Source: Bordetella ansorpii
Lineage (GTDB): Bacteria > Pseudomonadota > Gammaproteobacteria > Burkholderiales > Burkholderiaceae_B
Reading direction: 5' to 3'
NCBI RefSeq assembly: GCF_900078705.1
Contig: NZ_FKIF01000009.1
Span: forward strand, 62,001-126,000
DNA: 64,000 nt
Below are positions 23,493-32,139 of the stretch, one piece after another (positions within the stretch are counted from its first letter, which is position 1; each line of letters begins with the position of its first letter). A program made the translations under genes and the position numbers. The notes under the pieces are model-generated. The model was not told where the DNA came from, did no database searches, and worked only from the letters and a program-made list of their open reading frames with translations.

Positions 23493-23843
23493 TCAGTCAG
23501 TGATCGAGCCGTTTTCCTCGGCCAGCCGCAGGTACTCCGACAGCAGCCGCACCGGCTGGAAGTGGCGATCGCGCATCACCGGCTGCTTGCGCGGCCCGAC
23601 GATGGACGCCAGATCGGACAGCTTCACATGGCCCAGGCCGGGCATGCCTATTCCCAGGTCGAACAGACCCCATGCCGTATCGCCATCGGCCGGGTCGAGC
23701 GCGGCCAGCAGCCAAGTGGCGTGCGCGTCAGGAGTGAACAGCCGTACCGTCGGCATCGGGTCGATGCTCCGACCAGCGGCGCGTGCCTCGCCGACGGCGA
23801 GCAGTTGCGCCCGCTGTTCAGCGGTGACGAGCGGCTGGGTCAT
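23493..23843 (-). CDS. DUF2958 family protein
   Basis: A 116-residue protein: MTQPLVTAEQRAQLLAVGEA, then TPDAHATWLLAALDPADGDTAWGLFDLGIGMPGLGHVKLSDL and the DRHFQPVRLLSEYLRLAEE tail, the pattern of DUF2958, a plasmid/integrative element family of unknown function. The start ATG 23843 fits the family N-terminus; the longer frame extends into A/T-richer DNA. Confidence 0.8.
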   Translation of the reverse strand: MTQPLVTAEQRAQLLAVGEARAAGRSIDPMPTVRLFTPDAHATWLLAALDPADGDTAWGLFDLGIGMPGLGHVKLSDLASIVGPRKQPVMRDRHFQPVRLLSEYLRLAEENGSITD

Positions 23844-24153
23844 GGCTCGAATCCCCACGCACCCGAGCATGCACGGATACGATTTTCCACCGAAGCGCGG
23901 AACCGCTGAAGCGGATGCGTGCTTTGGCGGAAAAGCACGAAGGCGCAAGCCATCGAATCCGTACATGCACAGAAACGACGAAGCGGAATTGCGCAGGCCA
24001 GGAAAGACACGGAGGCGGTTCCCCGCTTTTGAAGAAAGCCGCCGATGCGGATTTCAGTAAAGACACAAAAACACGAAATGAACACTATAGATTGTAGCCC
24101 TATAGGATGCAACAGGTTGTCATTCTGGATTTTGGGGAAAGTTCAGAATGACA
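23844..24153 (+). promoter_or_regulatory. Control region and operator of the XRE-TIR operon
   Basis: No gene in about 300 bases. Perfect 10-bp arms TGTCATTCTG (24118-24127) and CAGAATGACA (24144-24153) flank 16 bases; the right arm contains the XRE start codon. Two copies of CTATAG lie at about 24085 and 24101. The layout suggests autorepression by the XRE protein, with control reaching the TIR module behind it. Confidence 0.55.
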
Positions 24154-24441
24154 GCGTTTAAGCCATCGTTGCCCGATGCACTGCGGCGGATCAGAAAGGC
24201 GCGTGGTCTGAGCCAGGAGGCGTTCTCGGATGTGTCCAGCCGAACTTACCTCAGCTCTCTGGAGCGAGGGCTGAAAAGCCCAACATTGAATAAGATTGAA
24301 GATGTTTGTGCCGTGCTGGATGTTCACCCACTCACGCTGCTGGTCCTTGCGTATGCAGGTAGTGATCCAAAAAGCGTCCACGAACTGATGGATCACATTG
24401 CTCGGGAAGTTTCATTATTTTCCGAGCCTCCGAATAAATAA
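24148..24441 (+). CDS. XRE-family transcriptional regulator of island 2
   Basis: A 97-residue protein whose HTH (RIRKARGLSQEAFSDVSSRT followed by YLSSLERGLKSPTLNKIEDV) nearly matches the island 1 copy. It heads a rightward three-gene unit: the next gene begins 14 bp after its stop. Its start codon lies inside a palindrome, so self-repression is likely. In island 1 the same gene stands alone, so the two downstream genes were inserted behind an existing regulator. Confidence 0.88.
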   Translation: MTAFKPSLPDALRRIRKARGLSQEAFSDVSSRTYLSSLERGLKSPTLNKIEDVCAVLDVHPLTLLVLAYAGSDPKSVHELMDHIAREVSLFSEPPNK

Positions 24442-24454
24442 CAGGAGGTGAGTC

Positions 24455-24742
24455 GTGTTCAAAATTACCGGACTGGATAAGCTTCAGAAAAACCTGAAAG
24501 ATGCGCAGCGCGCCTTGAGTGAGTTAGACGGCGAACTGGGGGTCGTAAACTTTGATCCACATGATCCCGCCAGCATTGAGGGCGCAATTCAATCGGTCAA
24601 TCGAATGATCGACGAGCGCTTAGGGGAATATTCTTCGAACCCTATCGTTGGCCCTCTCGCAGAACAAATGAAGGAAAAGTATCGGGAGAGTATTCTTGAA
24701 AAATCGGCAGAAGCTAGATTAAAGTCGGATGAGGATGAGTGA
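24455..24742 (+). CDS. Small helical protein, partner of the TIR protein
   Basis: A 95-residue acidic, mostly helical protein: GLDKLQKNLKDAQRALSELD (coiled-coil-like), a short segment GVVNFDPHDPASIEGAIQ, then RMIDERLGEYSSNPIVGPLA and a charged tail. I recognise no characterised domain. GTG start behind an excellent Shine-Dalgarno AGGAGGTGA (24443-24451). Its stop shares a base with the TIR gene start (TGATG), so the two are translationally coupled and probably form a complex or sensor-effector pair. Base composition is lower in GC than the backbone. Confidence 0.7.
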   Translation: MFKITGLDKLQKNLKDAQRALSELDGELGVVNFDPHDPASIEGAIQSVNRMIDERLGEYSSNPIVGPLAEQMKEKYRESILEKSAEARLKSDEDE

Positions 24743-25638
24743 TGGCTAAAGACTTATTCTCGGAAATAAACAATGCAGTTCTAGACTTGCAGTCCTCACA
24801 GCTTCAAACCTACGAAAGACCGCTCAAAAAATTGGCTCAACTGCTACGGCATCCCGACCTTGAGCCATACAACGCCGAGCTCACGGAAGGTCTCGACGTT
24901 GAGGCGTTCATCGCTGAAAGTGAAAAGACCGGGGGCAGCATGGTTGGAAGCGCCCAGCTTGCTTGGCCAGATGAGCCCAATCAGGTGCTGGGGTTGACGT
25001 TGCTTTTAATCGAGAAGCTGGCGGCAGACCCCGGCTACGCTACCAACTTCGGACACCATTTTTTCTATTCCGGAAAAAAGATCATTGCTGGAATCCACGC
25101 ACTTACTGGCCAGCTAATCATTCCCTTTGTGCGAGATTACAAGAGTTATATCCAGGCCAAGGGGAGCACGGATGTCATGTTAAAAGCTCAATTTTCGCGC
25201 AAGGTCTTTATTGTTCACGGTCACGATGATGGTGCTCGTGAAACAGTGGCACGATTTCTTGAGCGAATCGGACTTGAAGCCATCATCTTGCACGAACAGG
25301 CTAACCAAGGACGAACGATTATCGAAAAAGTGGTCGCACACAGTGATGTTGGTTTCGCAGTAGTTCTGCTTACGCCAGATGATGAGGGCTGCGTAAAAGG
25401 AGGAACGCCTGAGCCCAGAGCCCGTCAGAATGTGCTTTTGGAGTTGGGGTACTTTATTGGTCGCCTGGGCAGAGACAAGGTATGTGCTCTCAAACGCGGG
25501 GCGGTGGAAATTCCAAGCGATTTCGCCGGTGTCGTTTGGGAGACGATGGATAGCAGCGGGGGCTGGAAACAGGCACTTGCGCGTGAGCTTGAAGCTGCCG
25601 GTCATAGCATCGACTGGAATAAGGTCATGCGTGCATAG
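24742..25638 (+). CDS. TIR-like nucleotide-binding protein (Cap12/Pycsar-type TIR, probable NADase effector)
   Basis: A 298-residue protein. The N-terminal half (1-150) is an uncharacterised helical domain (LKKLAQLLRHPDLEPYNAEL, LTLLLIEKLAADPGYATNFG). Residues about 154-285 form a TIR-like domain of the PF10137 type: VFIVHGHDDGARETVARFLE (155-174), the glutamate in QGRTIIEKVVAHSDVGFAVVL (E195 candidate catalytic), LTPDDEG, and ARQNVLLELGYFIGRLGRDKV. Known members with this domain are NAD-degrading effectors of CBASS and Pycsar anti-phage systems triggered by cyclic nucleotides. No nucleotide cyclase gene is in this window, so the trigger is unknown; the small upstream partner may replace it. 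Confidence 0.8.
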   Translation: MAKDLFSEINNAVLDLQSSQLQTYERPLKKLAQLLRHPDLEPYNAELTEGLDVEAFIAESEKTGGSMVGSAQLAWPDEPNQVLGLTLLLIEKLAADPGYATNFGHHFFYSGKKIIAGIHALTGQLIIPFVRDYKSYIQAKGSTDVMLKAQFSRKVFIVHGHDDGARETVARFLERIGLEAIILHEQANQGRTIIEKVVAHSDVGFAVVLLTPDDEGCVKGGTPEPRARQNVLLELGYFIGRLGRDKVCALKRGAVEIPSDFAGVVWETMDSSGGWKQALARELEAAGHSIDWNKVMRA

Positions 25639-25644
25639 AGTTGT

Positions 25645-25666
25645 GCCCCGCCGCAATGGGCGGGGC
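25645..25666. terminator. Terminator hairpin between the TIR gene and DUF736
   Basis: Arms GCCCCGCC and GGCGGGGC with a GCAATG loop, 6 bp after the TIR stop, between convergent genes; counterpart of 324-351. Confidence 0.6.
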
Positions 25667-25680
25667 GCGGTGGGCGGCCG

Positions 25681-25995
25681 TCAGGCCGCCTTGGGCTTGC
25701 TGCGCGACCAGATCAGGTCGTGCGTGCTGTCCTCGTTCTCGATCAGGCGGGCATAGACCGTCGCCGGGAACGAAGGATCGTCGAGGGATACGGACACGTA
25801 GGGCCGCCCGGCTTCGCTGGTCTTCTTCCACGCCGCGCCGATGTCGTGGCCGGCCGCCTGAAGGCGGAAGTCGGGGGCGTTCTCGGTGTCGCCCTTGTCG
25901 TTGGGAATCAGCTTGACCTTGACGTTGAGGGCCAGGGTGCGGAGCTGGCCGGTGAAGCCGTCTTTCTCTGCGGTGAAGGTGCCGATGTTAGCCAT
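25681..25995 (-). CDS. DUF736 family protein (island 2 copy)
   Basis: A 104-residue protein, same length and nearly the same sequence as the one at 359 ([54 protein letters not shown]). Unknown function, hallmark of plasmids and integrative elements. Convergent with the TIR gene. Confidence 0.85.
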   Translation of the reverse strand: MANIGTFTAEKDGFTGQLRTLALNVKVKLIPNDKGDTENAPDFRLQAAGHDIGAAWKKTSEAGRPYVSVSLDDPSFPATVYARLIENEDSTHDLIWSRSKPKAA

Positions 25996-26755
25996 GATGT
26001 TTCTCCTTTCGGGTTGAACAAGGTCGCGCCAGTGCGTCCTTGTTGTGATCCGGCCGGCGGGGGATGGGCTGGCCGCACCGCGCAGCGGTCGCAACACCGT
26101 GGAGAACCTGGAAGCGAAAAGAATTTGTCCCGCGAGGAAGCCGCGCAGCGGCGGGGAAATTGTTTTCGCTGGAAGGTTGCGGCCATGAAGCCCAAGGCGT
26201 AGCCATTCCCTCGCCAGGATTCACGACAAGCCAAGGACGCACGGGCCGCCCGCTCCCGAATGGAGATATGGCCGACTCGGTATCCCCGCGTGTCGGCTTC
26301 ACCGGCTTGCGCCCTGACGCGGGCAAGGCCAACCCCCCAACGACAAGCGAGAACGCCTCTTGCCGCAGATTGCGGCGACGGGCTTGATGCGTGGCGTGGA
26401 TGCTCCATAGCGAGGCCGGGTGGCGTGTCGGTGAACCGTCCTTCGTGACGTACAGGCGACGAACTGCCAGGGTCGAGGACGGCACGCTTTCGTGCAACCT
26501 GCGGCAGCAAGCCGGGGCGTAGGCCCACAAGCCCCGATCATTGCGGCGGGGCGCTGCCTTCACCGCAAGCGCAGCGCGCAGCGCCGCAGGCGCGAAGGCG
26601 CGAGGGATTGAAGCCGAATGGCCGTGACGGCAAAGACGGCACGGGGCGCAGCCCGAAAGCCCGGCGGGCATTGCGCCGACACGCTCATAATTTTTAGTGG
26701 GTCACGCTAAACTGCCACGAAGCGATACGCCACCGGATAATTTATGGGAGATCTT
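25996..26755. other. Conserved non-coding region upstream of DUF736 (island 2 copy)
   Basis: Counterpart of 674-1500, without a credible gene. It has the same inverted repeat GCGAAAAGAATTT (26114-26126) / AAATTGTTTTCGC (26157-26169), a GCAAGCGCAGCGCGCAG element (26565-26581), and the block GGCCGTGACGGCAAAG.CGGC also present at 1390. The conserved part stops near 26685, where lower-GC DNA of the membrane protein gene begins; a TTTAG...CTAAA inverted repeat at about 26694 may be its promoter region. Confidence 0.6.
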
Positions 26756-27472
26756 ATGGAAGGCATGCCCTCTTGGGTTAATACTGTTATTGCCGTTGGC
26801 GGTGTCCTAGGAACGATAGTTACCGCTGTCGCAACTTTTTTTCTATGGCGCGTAACCAAGACTCTTGCGCATGAAACGACAAGGATGGCTGAAGCCGCAG
26901 CTCAACCACATGTCGTCGTGACACTCACTCCCAATCGGTGGTCAATGCGGCATTTTGATATTCACATCGACAACACCGGAAATGCGACAGCATATGACAT
27001 TTCTATCGCCTTCGATCCTCCACTAGAAAATGGGGAGGCACGCGGAGACCGGGTCGAAATCCCATTCCAGAAAATAAGTGTCCTCAAACCCGGTCAAGGC
27101 ATGGTGAGTTATTTGTCTGAATTCGGAAAACTGAAGGGCAAGACCTACGAAGTTGACATTAGCTGGAAGCGTGATGCGTCCAGCCAACAGCGTCAGAAAA
27201 ATTCATATACCTTAAGTATGCTCGACCATGAGGGAGTCAGTCGTCTCGGAGATGAGCCATTGGTTGAGATCGCCAAACACATCAAGAAAATTGAGGAAAA
27301 CTGGAGTCCGGTTGCCAAAGGGAAAAAACGCACAAAGGTAGATGTGTTTAGCGGTTTTGATAGGCTGCATGAGCGTCGAGAAGCGAATCGGATGCGTCGT
27401 CAGTGGCAAAGAGAACAAGAGGCTCATTCTTCAAAGAATGCGCAATCTGACACTCCGAATTCTCAGCAATAA
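26756..27472 (+). CDS. Hypothetical membrane-anchored protein
   Basis: A 238-residue protein of unknown family. One membrane segment near the N-terminus (WVNTVIAVGGVLGTIVTAVATFFLWRV), then a region with beta-strand pattern (QPHVVVTLTPNRW, FDIHIDNTGNATAYDISIAFD, YEVDISWKRD) and a very basic, glutamine-rich tail (ERREANRMRRQWQREQE). Start 26756 has GGGAGA just upstream; ATG 26744 in the same frame is possible. Lower GC than its surroundings and placed in the slot that holds the acetyltransferase in island 1: probable cargo, possibly defensive, but nothing in the sequence proves this. Confidence 0.65.
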   Translation: MEGMPSWVNTVIAVGGVLGTIVTAVATFFLWRVTKTLAHETTRMAEAAAQPHVVVTLTPNRWSMRHFDIHIDNTGNATAYDISIAFDPPLENGEARGDRVEIPFQKISVLKPGQGMVSYLSEFGKLKGKTYEVDISWKRDASSQQRQKNSYTLSMLDHEGVSRLGDEPLVEIAKHIKKIEENWSPVAKGKKRTKVDVFSGFDRLHERREANRMRRQWQREQEAHSSKNAQSDTPNSQQ

Positions 27473-27480
27473 CTCGTTTT

Positions 27481-27514
27481 AAATCCGGGCGCGGACACCG
27501 ACGCGCCCGGATTT
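27481..27514 (+). terminator. Terminator of the membrane protein gene
   Basis: Perfect 13-bp arms AAATCCGGGCGCG and CGCGCCCGGATTT followed by GCTTTT, 8 bp after the stop. Confidence 0.8.
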
Positions 27515-27520
27515 GCTTTT

Positions 27521-27555
27521 CACAGCGCCCAGGACGGAACGGCCTGGGCGCTGTG
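27521..27555. repeat. Palindromic hairpin (counterpart of 2105-2137)
   Basis: Perfect 13-bp arms CACAGCGCCCAGG and CCTGGGCGCTGTG with a 9-nt loop; shows a compensatory base-pair change relative to island 1. Confidence 0.65.
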
Positions 27556-27601
27556 CTTGCTGACCGCGTTATTCCTGCGCCTTGATGAATCGCACAAAGC
27601 G

Positions 27602-27629
27602 AAGCGCCCCGGTTGTGGCCGAGGCGCTT
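27602..27629 (-). terminator. ParB terminator-like hairpin (island 2)
   Basis: AAGCGCCCCGG and CCGAGGCGCTT, one mismatch; counterpart of 2185-2212. Confidence 0.5.
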
Positions 27630-27643
27630 ACCTTCCGCAAAGT

Positions 27644-29686
27644 TCAAGCGGCCAGCGCCTGCGTGAGTTCATCCGCCATTGCTTCGGCATCCGCCGGGGC
27701 GTTGTCTTGCTCCTGCATGGTTTCCGACGTTTCAGCCTTGAAGATAGCAGGCATCCAGCTCGTACCGTTCGCCAGCCGTTCGGCTTCGCTGGCAATGTCG
27801 CCTTTCTTCAACTTCGCCAGCCGGGTGATGTGTGCCGGGGCGTACTGCTCAACGGCTTCCAGAATCGCGGCCTTCGGTACATGCTGGAAGTAGCCGTCTG
27901 CGGTCGGCTTCCACCATGCCGCCATGTCCAGCCTCACGGCCTGCGCCAGTTCCGCGCCCGGCTGCTGTGCTATAGCGCGGGGCGTCACCACGTCCACCGT
28001 GGACGCCACGCACACGGCCAACAGGCGCACCAGTTCATCCTGCGGCTTCGCCAGCAGCGCGGCGAACAGTTCGGCGCTGTCCTCCGGCAAGGCTTCACCC
28101 GCCACCTGTTGCAGTTCACGCAGCGCCACGGCGGCGGGCGATTCCGGCCAGTCCGGGGCCATGCCTTCCAGCCGGTCTTGCACTTTCATGCTCACGCCTA
28201 GCGGCAGGTCGTGGCCGTAGTGGCTGTCCTGCAAGACGGTCTGCACCATGCCATGCACCAGCGCGGCCAGCGCGACTTGCGGATGCCGGGCGACTTCGAT
28301 TTGCAGCGCGGCGGTGCGGTGCGCGCTCAACCGCTGCGCCAGCCGGTCGGACAGGCTCGCGGCCTTGGGCGGCTCGGCGTCCTCGCCTTCGTCGTCGTTC
28401 CCGGCTTCGCCTTCCGCGCTGCCGAAACCCTGCCGCAAGCGTTCCAGCGTGCGCAGCGCCTTGGCTTCGGCTTCGCGCAGCAGCCCGCGATGAATCACGG
28501 CTTCTCCCTCACGGTCGAGCGTGACGATGGCACCGGCCACGGCGCGCACGTCCGGGGCGTAGCCCTGCAAGGCTTCCTCCACGGCTTGCAGTTCCCCGGC
28601 GACCTGTTCGCGGCGCGGTTCCAACGCCTCGGTCTTGTCCTCGTCCTCGGCGTCGTAGGCTTCTTCCAGTTCGGCGTCGATCTTGTCGAGGCGGCTTTGC
28701 AGCGAGGCAATGCGGCGGGCTTCGCGGGCGGTCGGTTCGCGGCGCTGGCGCGGCGCGTTCTGGAATGCCTGCCGCTCGGCGTAGCTCATGTGCGGCACGG
28801 CTTCCACCCACGCCCAACCCTCGGCGCGCACGTTCCCGGCCAGCGCATCCAGCTTGCCGCGCACCAGCGTTTCCAGCAGCGCGGGGTCGGTCAGGTAGGT
28901 TCCGGCATCGCCTTCCGCGAACAGGTCGCGGCGGATGCCGCCGCCCGCCGCCGTGTAGGCGTCCAGCCCGGCGAAGCGCACCAGCGGATGCGTGGCGTCG
29001 ATTTCGCGCTCGGTCAGGCGTTCGCGCAGCGCGGACGCGCCACGCTGCCATTCGGGCGCACCGTAGAACGCGGCTTCCTGCGCGGCGTGGTCGTCGGTGA
29101 TGCTCAGGGCCATCAACTGTTCCAGCGTGACGGCTGCGGCCCGGTAGTCGGTCAGCAGGCGCGGCGAGACGTTGGCCAGCTTCAAGCGGCGCTGCACCAC
29201 CAGCGGGGACACGCCGAAGTCGGCGGCAATGTCCTCGATGGGCCGGCCTTCCTTGACCAGCGCGGCGAAAGCCTCGAACTGATCGGCCGGGTGCATCTGC
29301 TCGCGCAGCAGGTTTTCCGCGAGGCTGACGGTACGGGCCGAAGCGTCGGGCACCAGCAGGCAAGGCACCTCAAAGTCGGCGGCGATGCGCTTCTTTTTCG
29401 CCAGCAGCTTCAACGCGGTCAGTCGGCGGTCGCCGGCCACCACTTCGTATTGCTCGCCATCGGCGGTAAGAATGACGACGAGATTTTGCAGCAGGCCAAT
29501 GCGGGCGATGCTCGCGGCCAGTTCGGGAATGGACAGGCGCGGGGTCTTGCGTGCGTTGCGCTTGGAGCGGCGCGGCAGCAACTGCGAGAGCGGAACCAAA
29601 ATCAGGTTCTTGGTCGGGTCGGCCACTTCCAGCGGCGCGGCGGCAGTTTCGATGGCGCGGGTTTCGGTTTGAGTAACGGCTTTCAT
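27644..29686 (-). CDS. ParB/RepB/Spo0J family partition protein (island 2 copy)
   Basis: A 680-residue homologue of the protein at 2227 with the same landmarks: GDRRLTALKLLAKKKRI, the ParB box variant ENLLREQMHP where island 1 has ENVQRENMHP, HTH IEDIAADFGVSPLVVQRRLK, an acidic coiled segment around 330-380, and a long helical C-terminus. The N-terminal and central parts are nearly identical; the last 40 residues differ most. Probably acts with the ParA at 20237 on a site not identified here. DUF932 lies 86 bp upstream on the same strand. Confidence 0.85.
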   Translation of the reverse strand: MKAVTQTETRAIETAAAPLEVADPTKNLILVPLSQLLPRRSKRNARKTPRLSIPELAASIARIGLLQNLVVILTADGEQYEVVAGDRRLTALKLLAKKKRIAADFEVPCLLVPDASARTVSLAENLLREQMHPADQFEAFAALVKEGRPIEDIAADFGVSPLVVQRRLKLANVSPRLLTDYRAAAVTLEQLMALSITDDHAAQEAAFYGAPEWQRGASALRERLTEREIDATHPLVRFAGLDAYTAAGGGIRRDLFAEGDAGTYLTDPALLETLVRGKLDALAGNVRAEGWAWVEAVPHMSYAERQAFQNAPRQRREPTAREARRIASLQSRLDKIDAELEEAYDAEDEDKTEALEPRREQVAGELQAVEEALQGYAPDVRAVAGAIVTLDREGEAVIHRGLLREAEAKALRTLERLRQGFGSAEGEAGNDDEGEDAEPPKAASLSDRLAQRLSAHRTAALQIEVARHPQVALAALVHGMVQTVLQDSHYGHDLPLGVSMKVQDRLEGMAPDWPESPAAVALRELQQVAGEALPEDSAELFAALLAKPQDELVRLLAVCVASTVDVVTPRAIAQQPGAELAQAVRLDMAAWWKPTADGYFQHVPKAAILEAVEQYAPAHITRLAKLKKGDIASEAERLANGTSWMPAIFKAETSETMQEQDNAPADAEAMADELTQALAA

Positions 29687-29771
29687 GGTGATAACTCCTA
29701 GCGATTGGGATGCAGCAGCGAGAGCAGCGAGAGAAGCGGCAAGGGCTGCTGCCTGCCCCTGCCGCGTGGGG

Positions 29772-30599
29772 TCAGGCTTTCAACTGGCGCATGCCATCGG
29801 CCAGCAGCCAGAGCGCACGGTTGAGGCGGATGTTTTGGTCGATGCCCTGCACCGGGCGGGTTTGCTGGCGGCGTCCGTTGGCGCTGCGCCCGCGCAGGCC
29901 GCCTTGGGTCAAGTTCTCTTGCGTGCGGTTGAACACACTCCACAAGTCCGGGCGGCGGTCGTCGTGGCGGCGCGGCATCAGGATTTGCGATTCCGTGATG
30001 GGCGCGGGCTTGTCGGGGTCGTCGTACTTGAGGGCCAGCGCAGCGCGGGCAAACACTTCGGATTCGCCATCGTTCAAGGTGATGGCGCGCATGGAATCGC
30101 GGGATTCCTCCACGCGGTCGAAGCCGCTCAAGACTTCGTAAGCGCCTTCGATGACCAGTCCGGCCACGTCGCCTTTGTGGGGTACGCGCACATCGGCCAC
30201 GGTGTCGCCGCAGACAAGACCGTTGCTGCACACGAACCGAAACATGCCCGCGAGCATTTGGTAAGAACTCGTGCCGTCGTGGGAATTGAGCAGCACGATT
30301 TCATTGGCTTCCGCGCCGTTGATTTGGCTTGCATGGCGCAGGCGCAGCATGTGTTTGGTGTGTTCGCGCTTGCCTTCGTCGCGCACGCGGGTCTGGCACG
30401 CCATGAAGGGCTGGAACCCTTCTTTGCGAAGCTCCGCCAGCACGGCGGCGGTCGGGATATAGGCGTACCGCTCGGAACGGCTTTCGTGCGGCGCGTCCGC
30501 GAAGATGGACGGCGCGACCCTGCGGATTTGATCGTCGGACAGCGGGTAATCGCTGCGCAGCGAGGGGGAACGGGAAGCGAATCGGGATGCGAGTTGCAT
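29772..30599 (-). CDS. DUF932 domain-containing protein (island 2 copy)
   Basis: A 275-residue protein nearly identical to that at 4357 except for a few substitutions and one extra residue (KYDDPDKPAPI against KYDEDKPAPI). Conserved FVCSNGLVCGDTVADVRVPHKGD and LMPRRHDD. Preceded by the same 310-bp leader. Function unknown. Confidence 0.85.
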   Translation of the reverse strand: MQLASRFASRSPSLRSDYPLSDDQIRRVAPSIFADAPHESRSERYAYIPTAAVLAELRKEGFQPFMACQTRVRDEGKREHTKHMLRLRHASQINGAEANEIVLLNSHDGTSSYQMLAGMFRFVCSNGLVCGDTVADVRVPHKGDVAGLVIEGAYEVLSGFDRVEESRDSMRAITLNDGESEVFARAALALKYDDPDKPAPITESQILMPRRHDDRRPDLWSVFNRTQENLTQGGLRGRSANGRRQQTRPVQGIDQNIRLNRALWLLADGMRQLKA

Positions 30600-31175
30600 G
30601 GCATTTCTCCTGACGAAAAGGGTTTGCTGTTCAAACCGCACACCGGATTCCTAGATTCGGAGCCCAGCCTTTCGGCTGTTCGGTGCGGTCGGCACGAGGA
30701 ACCCGGTTGGCCCTGTTGCCACCGTCTTTCCTGAGTTCATCGCCCGCGACGGTCAGGAGCGCGCGGACGGGGGCCGTCAAGGAAACAAGCGCAGGGTTGG
30801 TGCGGCCCGCAGGCGCAGCCGAGGACACGGCCCTGCGCGCCTTGACGGCACACGGCCGCGGGCTACAGTCGCGGACAAGGTGATGAAGTCAGGGGAGACG
30901 GCTGGACAAGGCAACGGCCGCCTTGATGTGCAGACCGCACGCAAGCGAAGCGCGCAGGCCCGGAGCTGGAAGCCGGGCCGTAGGCGTCAGGGATGGAAGC
31001 CCGTCAGGGGCGAGACTCGTGCAGCGAGGCTCGATGCAACGCACGACAGCGCGACCCGGCCATGCTTCTTGGCCGGGGACGCTAATGAATGGATGCCTGT
31101 TCCAGGCCCGGAAGCTAAAATTGCCAGCGACCCAGGGGTGTCTGTTTCCGAGACACCGCACCTTTCAGAACAACA
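30600..31175 (-). promoter_or_regulatory. DUF932 leader (island 2 copy) and repeat block
   Basis: 30600-30908 is the counterpart of 5182-5492; the long hairpin persists with arms GCCGTCAAGG and CCTTGACGGC and inner GCGCAGGG/CCCTGCGC. After it come GCAAGCGAAGCGCGCAG (30941-30957), the hairpin CCCGGAG..AAGCCGGGCC, and the GGATGGAAGCCCGTCAGGGG block ending near 31050. The island match stops there; 31050-31175 holds the start region of the AraC gene. Confidence 0.65.
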
Positions 31176-32051
31176 ATGTGCGAAGACTGCATGGACGCCG
31201 ATCTCGAAACGATGACTAGCCGTCCGGACTGTGCAGGCCAATGCAGCGATACCCAGGCATTCTGGCGCGATCCGGCCTTGCCCTTCGTCGAGAGCCGCCG
31301 CGCCTGCCAGAGCCGGGCCTGCTACAAGCCCCACCATCACCCGACCTTTTCCATTGGTGCCGTCGATGGCGGCACCAGCGTTTTCACCGGTGCCGCCGAT
31401 GGCCCGGTTCTCCTGTCCCCTGGCACGCTCGTCTTCGTGCCCGCATCACGTGTCCATGCGTGCAACCCGGCTCCGGACACCGCCTGGAGCTACCAGATGC
31501 TGCACCTGGACGCCGCGTGGCTCCAGGCTGTTCGGCGGGAGTACGCCCGAACCGACGCGATGGACGACGAGCCGGTGCGCATCGTGACCGATCCGGCGGT
31601 CTATGCGCACTTCTGCCGACTCAACGTGCTGCTGTTCAAGGAAGGCGACCCGATCGAGAAGGAGGCCGCGCTGATCGAGTTCGTCGGGGACTACGACACC
31701 GAACAGGGGCTCTCCATCAAAGGGCCGACCGTGCCGTCGAACCTGGCGGAGCGGATTCGGCCCGCCCTGGACTGTCTGTGTGCTTCGCCCACCGCCACTA
31801 CCACCCTGGAGAAGTTGGCAGACCTGGCAGGCATGAGCCGCTATCAGGTGATCCGGGCATTCCGCGCCGTCACCGGCATGACGCCGCACGCCTGGCAACT
31901 CAACCAGCGCGTCAACCTCGCCAGGGAGTGGATTCGCAGCGGTGACAGCCTTGCAGACGTGGCCCAGCATCTCGGCTTCGCCGATCAGGCCCATTTCCAG
32001 CGGGTGTTCAAGGCGCATGCCGGTGTGACGCCCGGCCGTTTCCGGGCCTGA
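31176..32051 (+). CDS. AraC family transcriptional regulator
   Basis: A 291-residue regulator with an N-terminal cupin-like sensor (HHHPTFSIGAVDGGTSVFTG, LLSPGTLVFVPASRVHACNP) and a C-terminal double HTH at about 195-290 (TLEKLADLAGMSRYQVIRAF, SLADVAQHLGFADQAHFQRVFKAHAGVTPGRFRA). AraC genes of this type commonly sit beside LysE-family exporters and activate them; a lysE gene follows 88 bp downstream. Several in-frame ATGs lie within the first 13 codons, so the start is uncertain. First gene of a cargo cassette absent from island 1. Confidence 0.85.
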   Translation: MCEDCMDADLETMTSRPDCAGQCSDTQAFWRDPALPFVESRRACQSRACYKPHHHPTFSIGAVDGGTSVFTGAADGPVLLSPGTLVFVPASRVHACNPAPDTAWSYQMLHLDAAWLQAVRREYARTDAMDDEPVRIVTDPAVYAHFCRLNVLLFKEGDPIEKEAALIEFVGDYDTEQGLSIKGPTVPSNLAERIRPALDCLCASPTATTTLEKLADLAGMSRYQVIRAFRAVTGMTPHAWQLNQRVNLAREWIRSGDSLADVAQHLGFADQAHFQRVFKAHAGVTPGRFRA

Positions 32052-32139
32052 CGCCGCAAGCGGCGCGGCTGCAATTTCCTTCAATACGGAAGGCGCTGCG
32101 GCCGGCACACTGCGTAGAAAAACTACGAGTGCGTCCTGA

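Noticed and set aside
28211-29701. A 496-codon plus-strand frame, with a similar one at 3181-4293
   Set aside because: Both are exact antisense shadows of the two parB genes.
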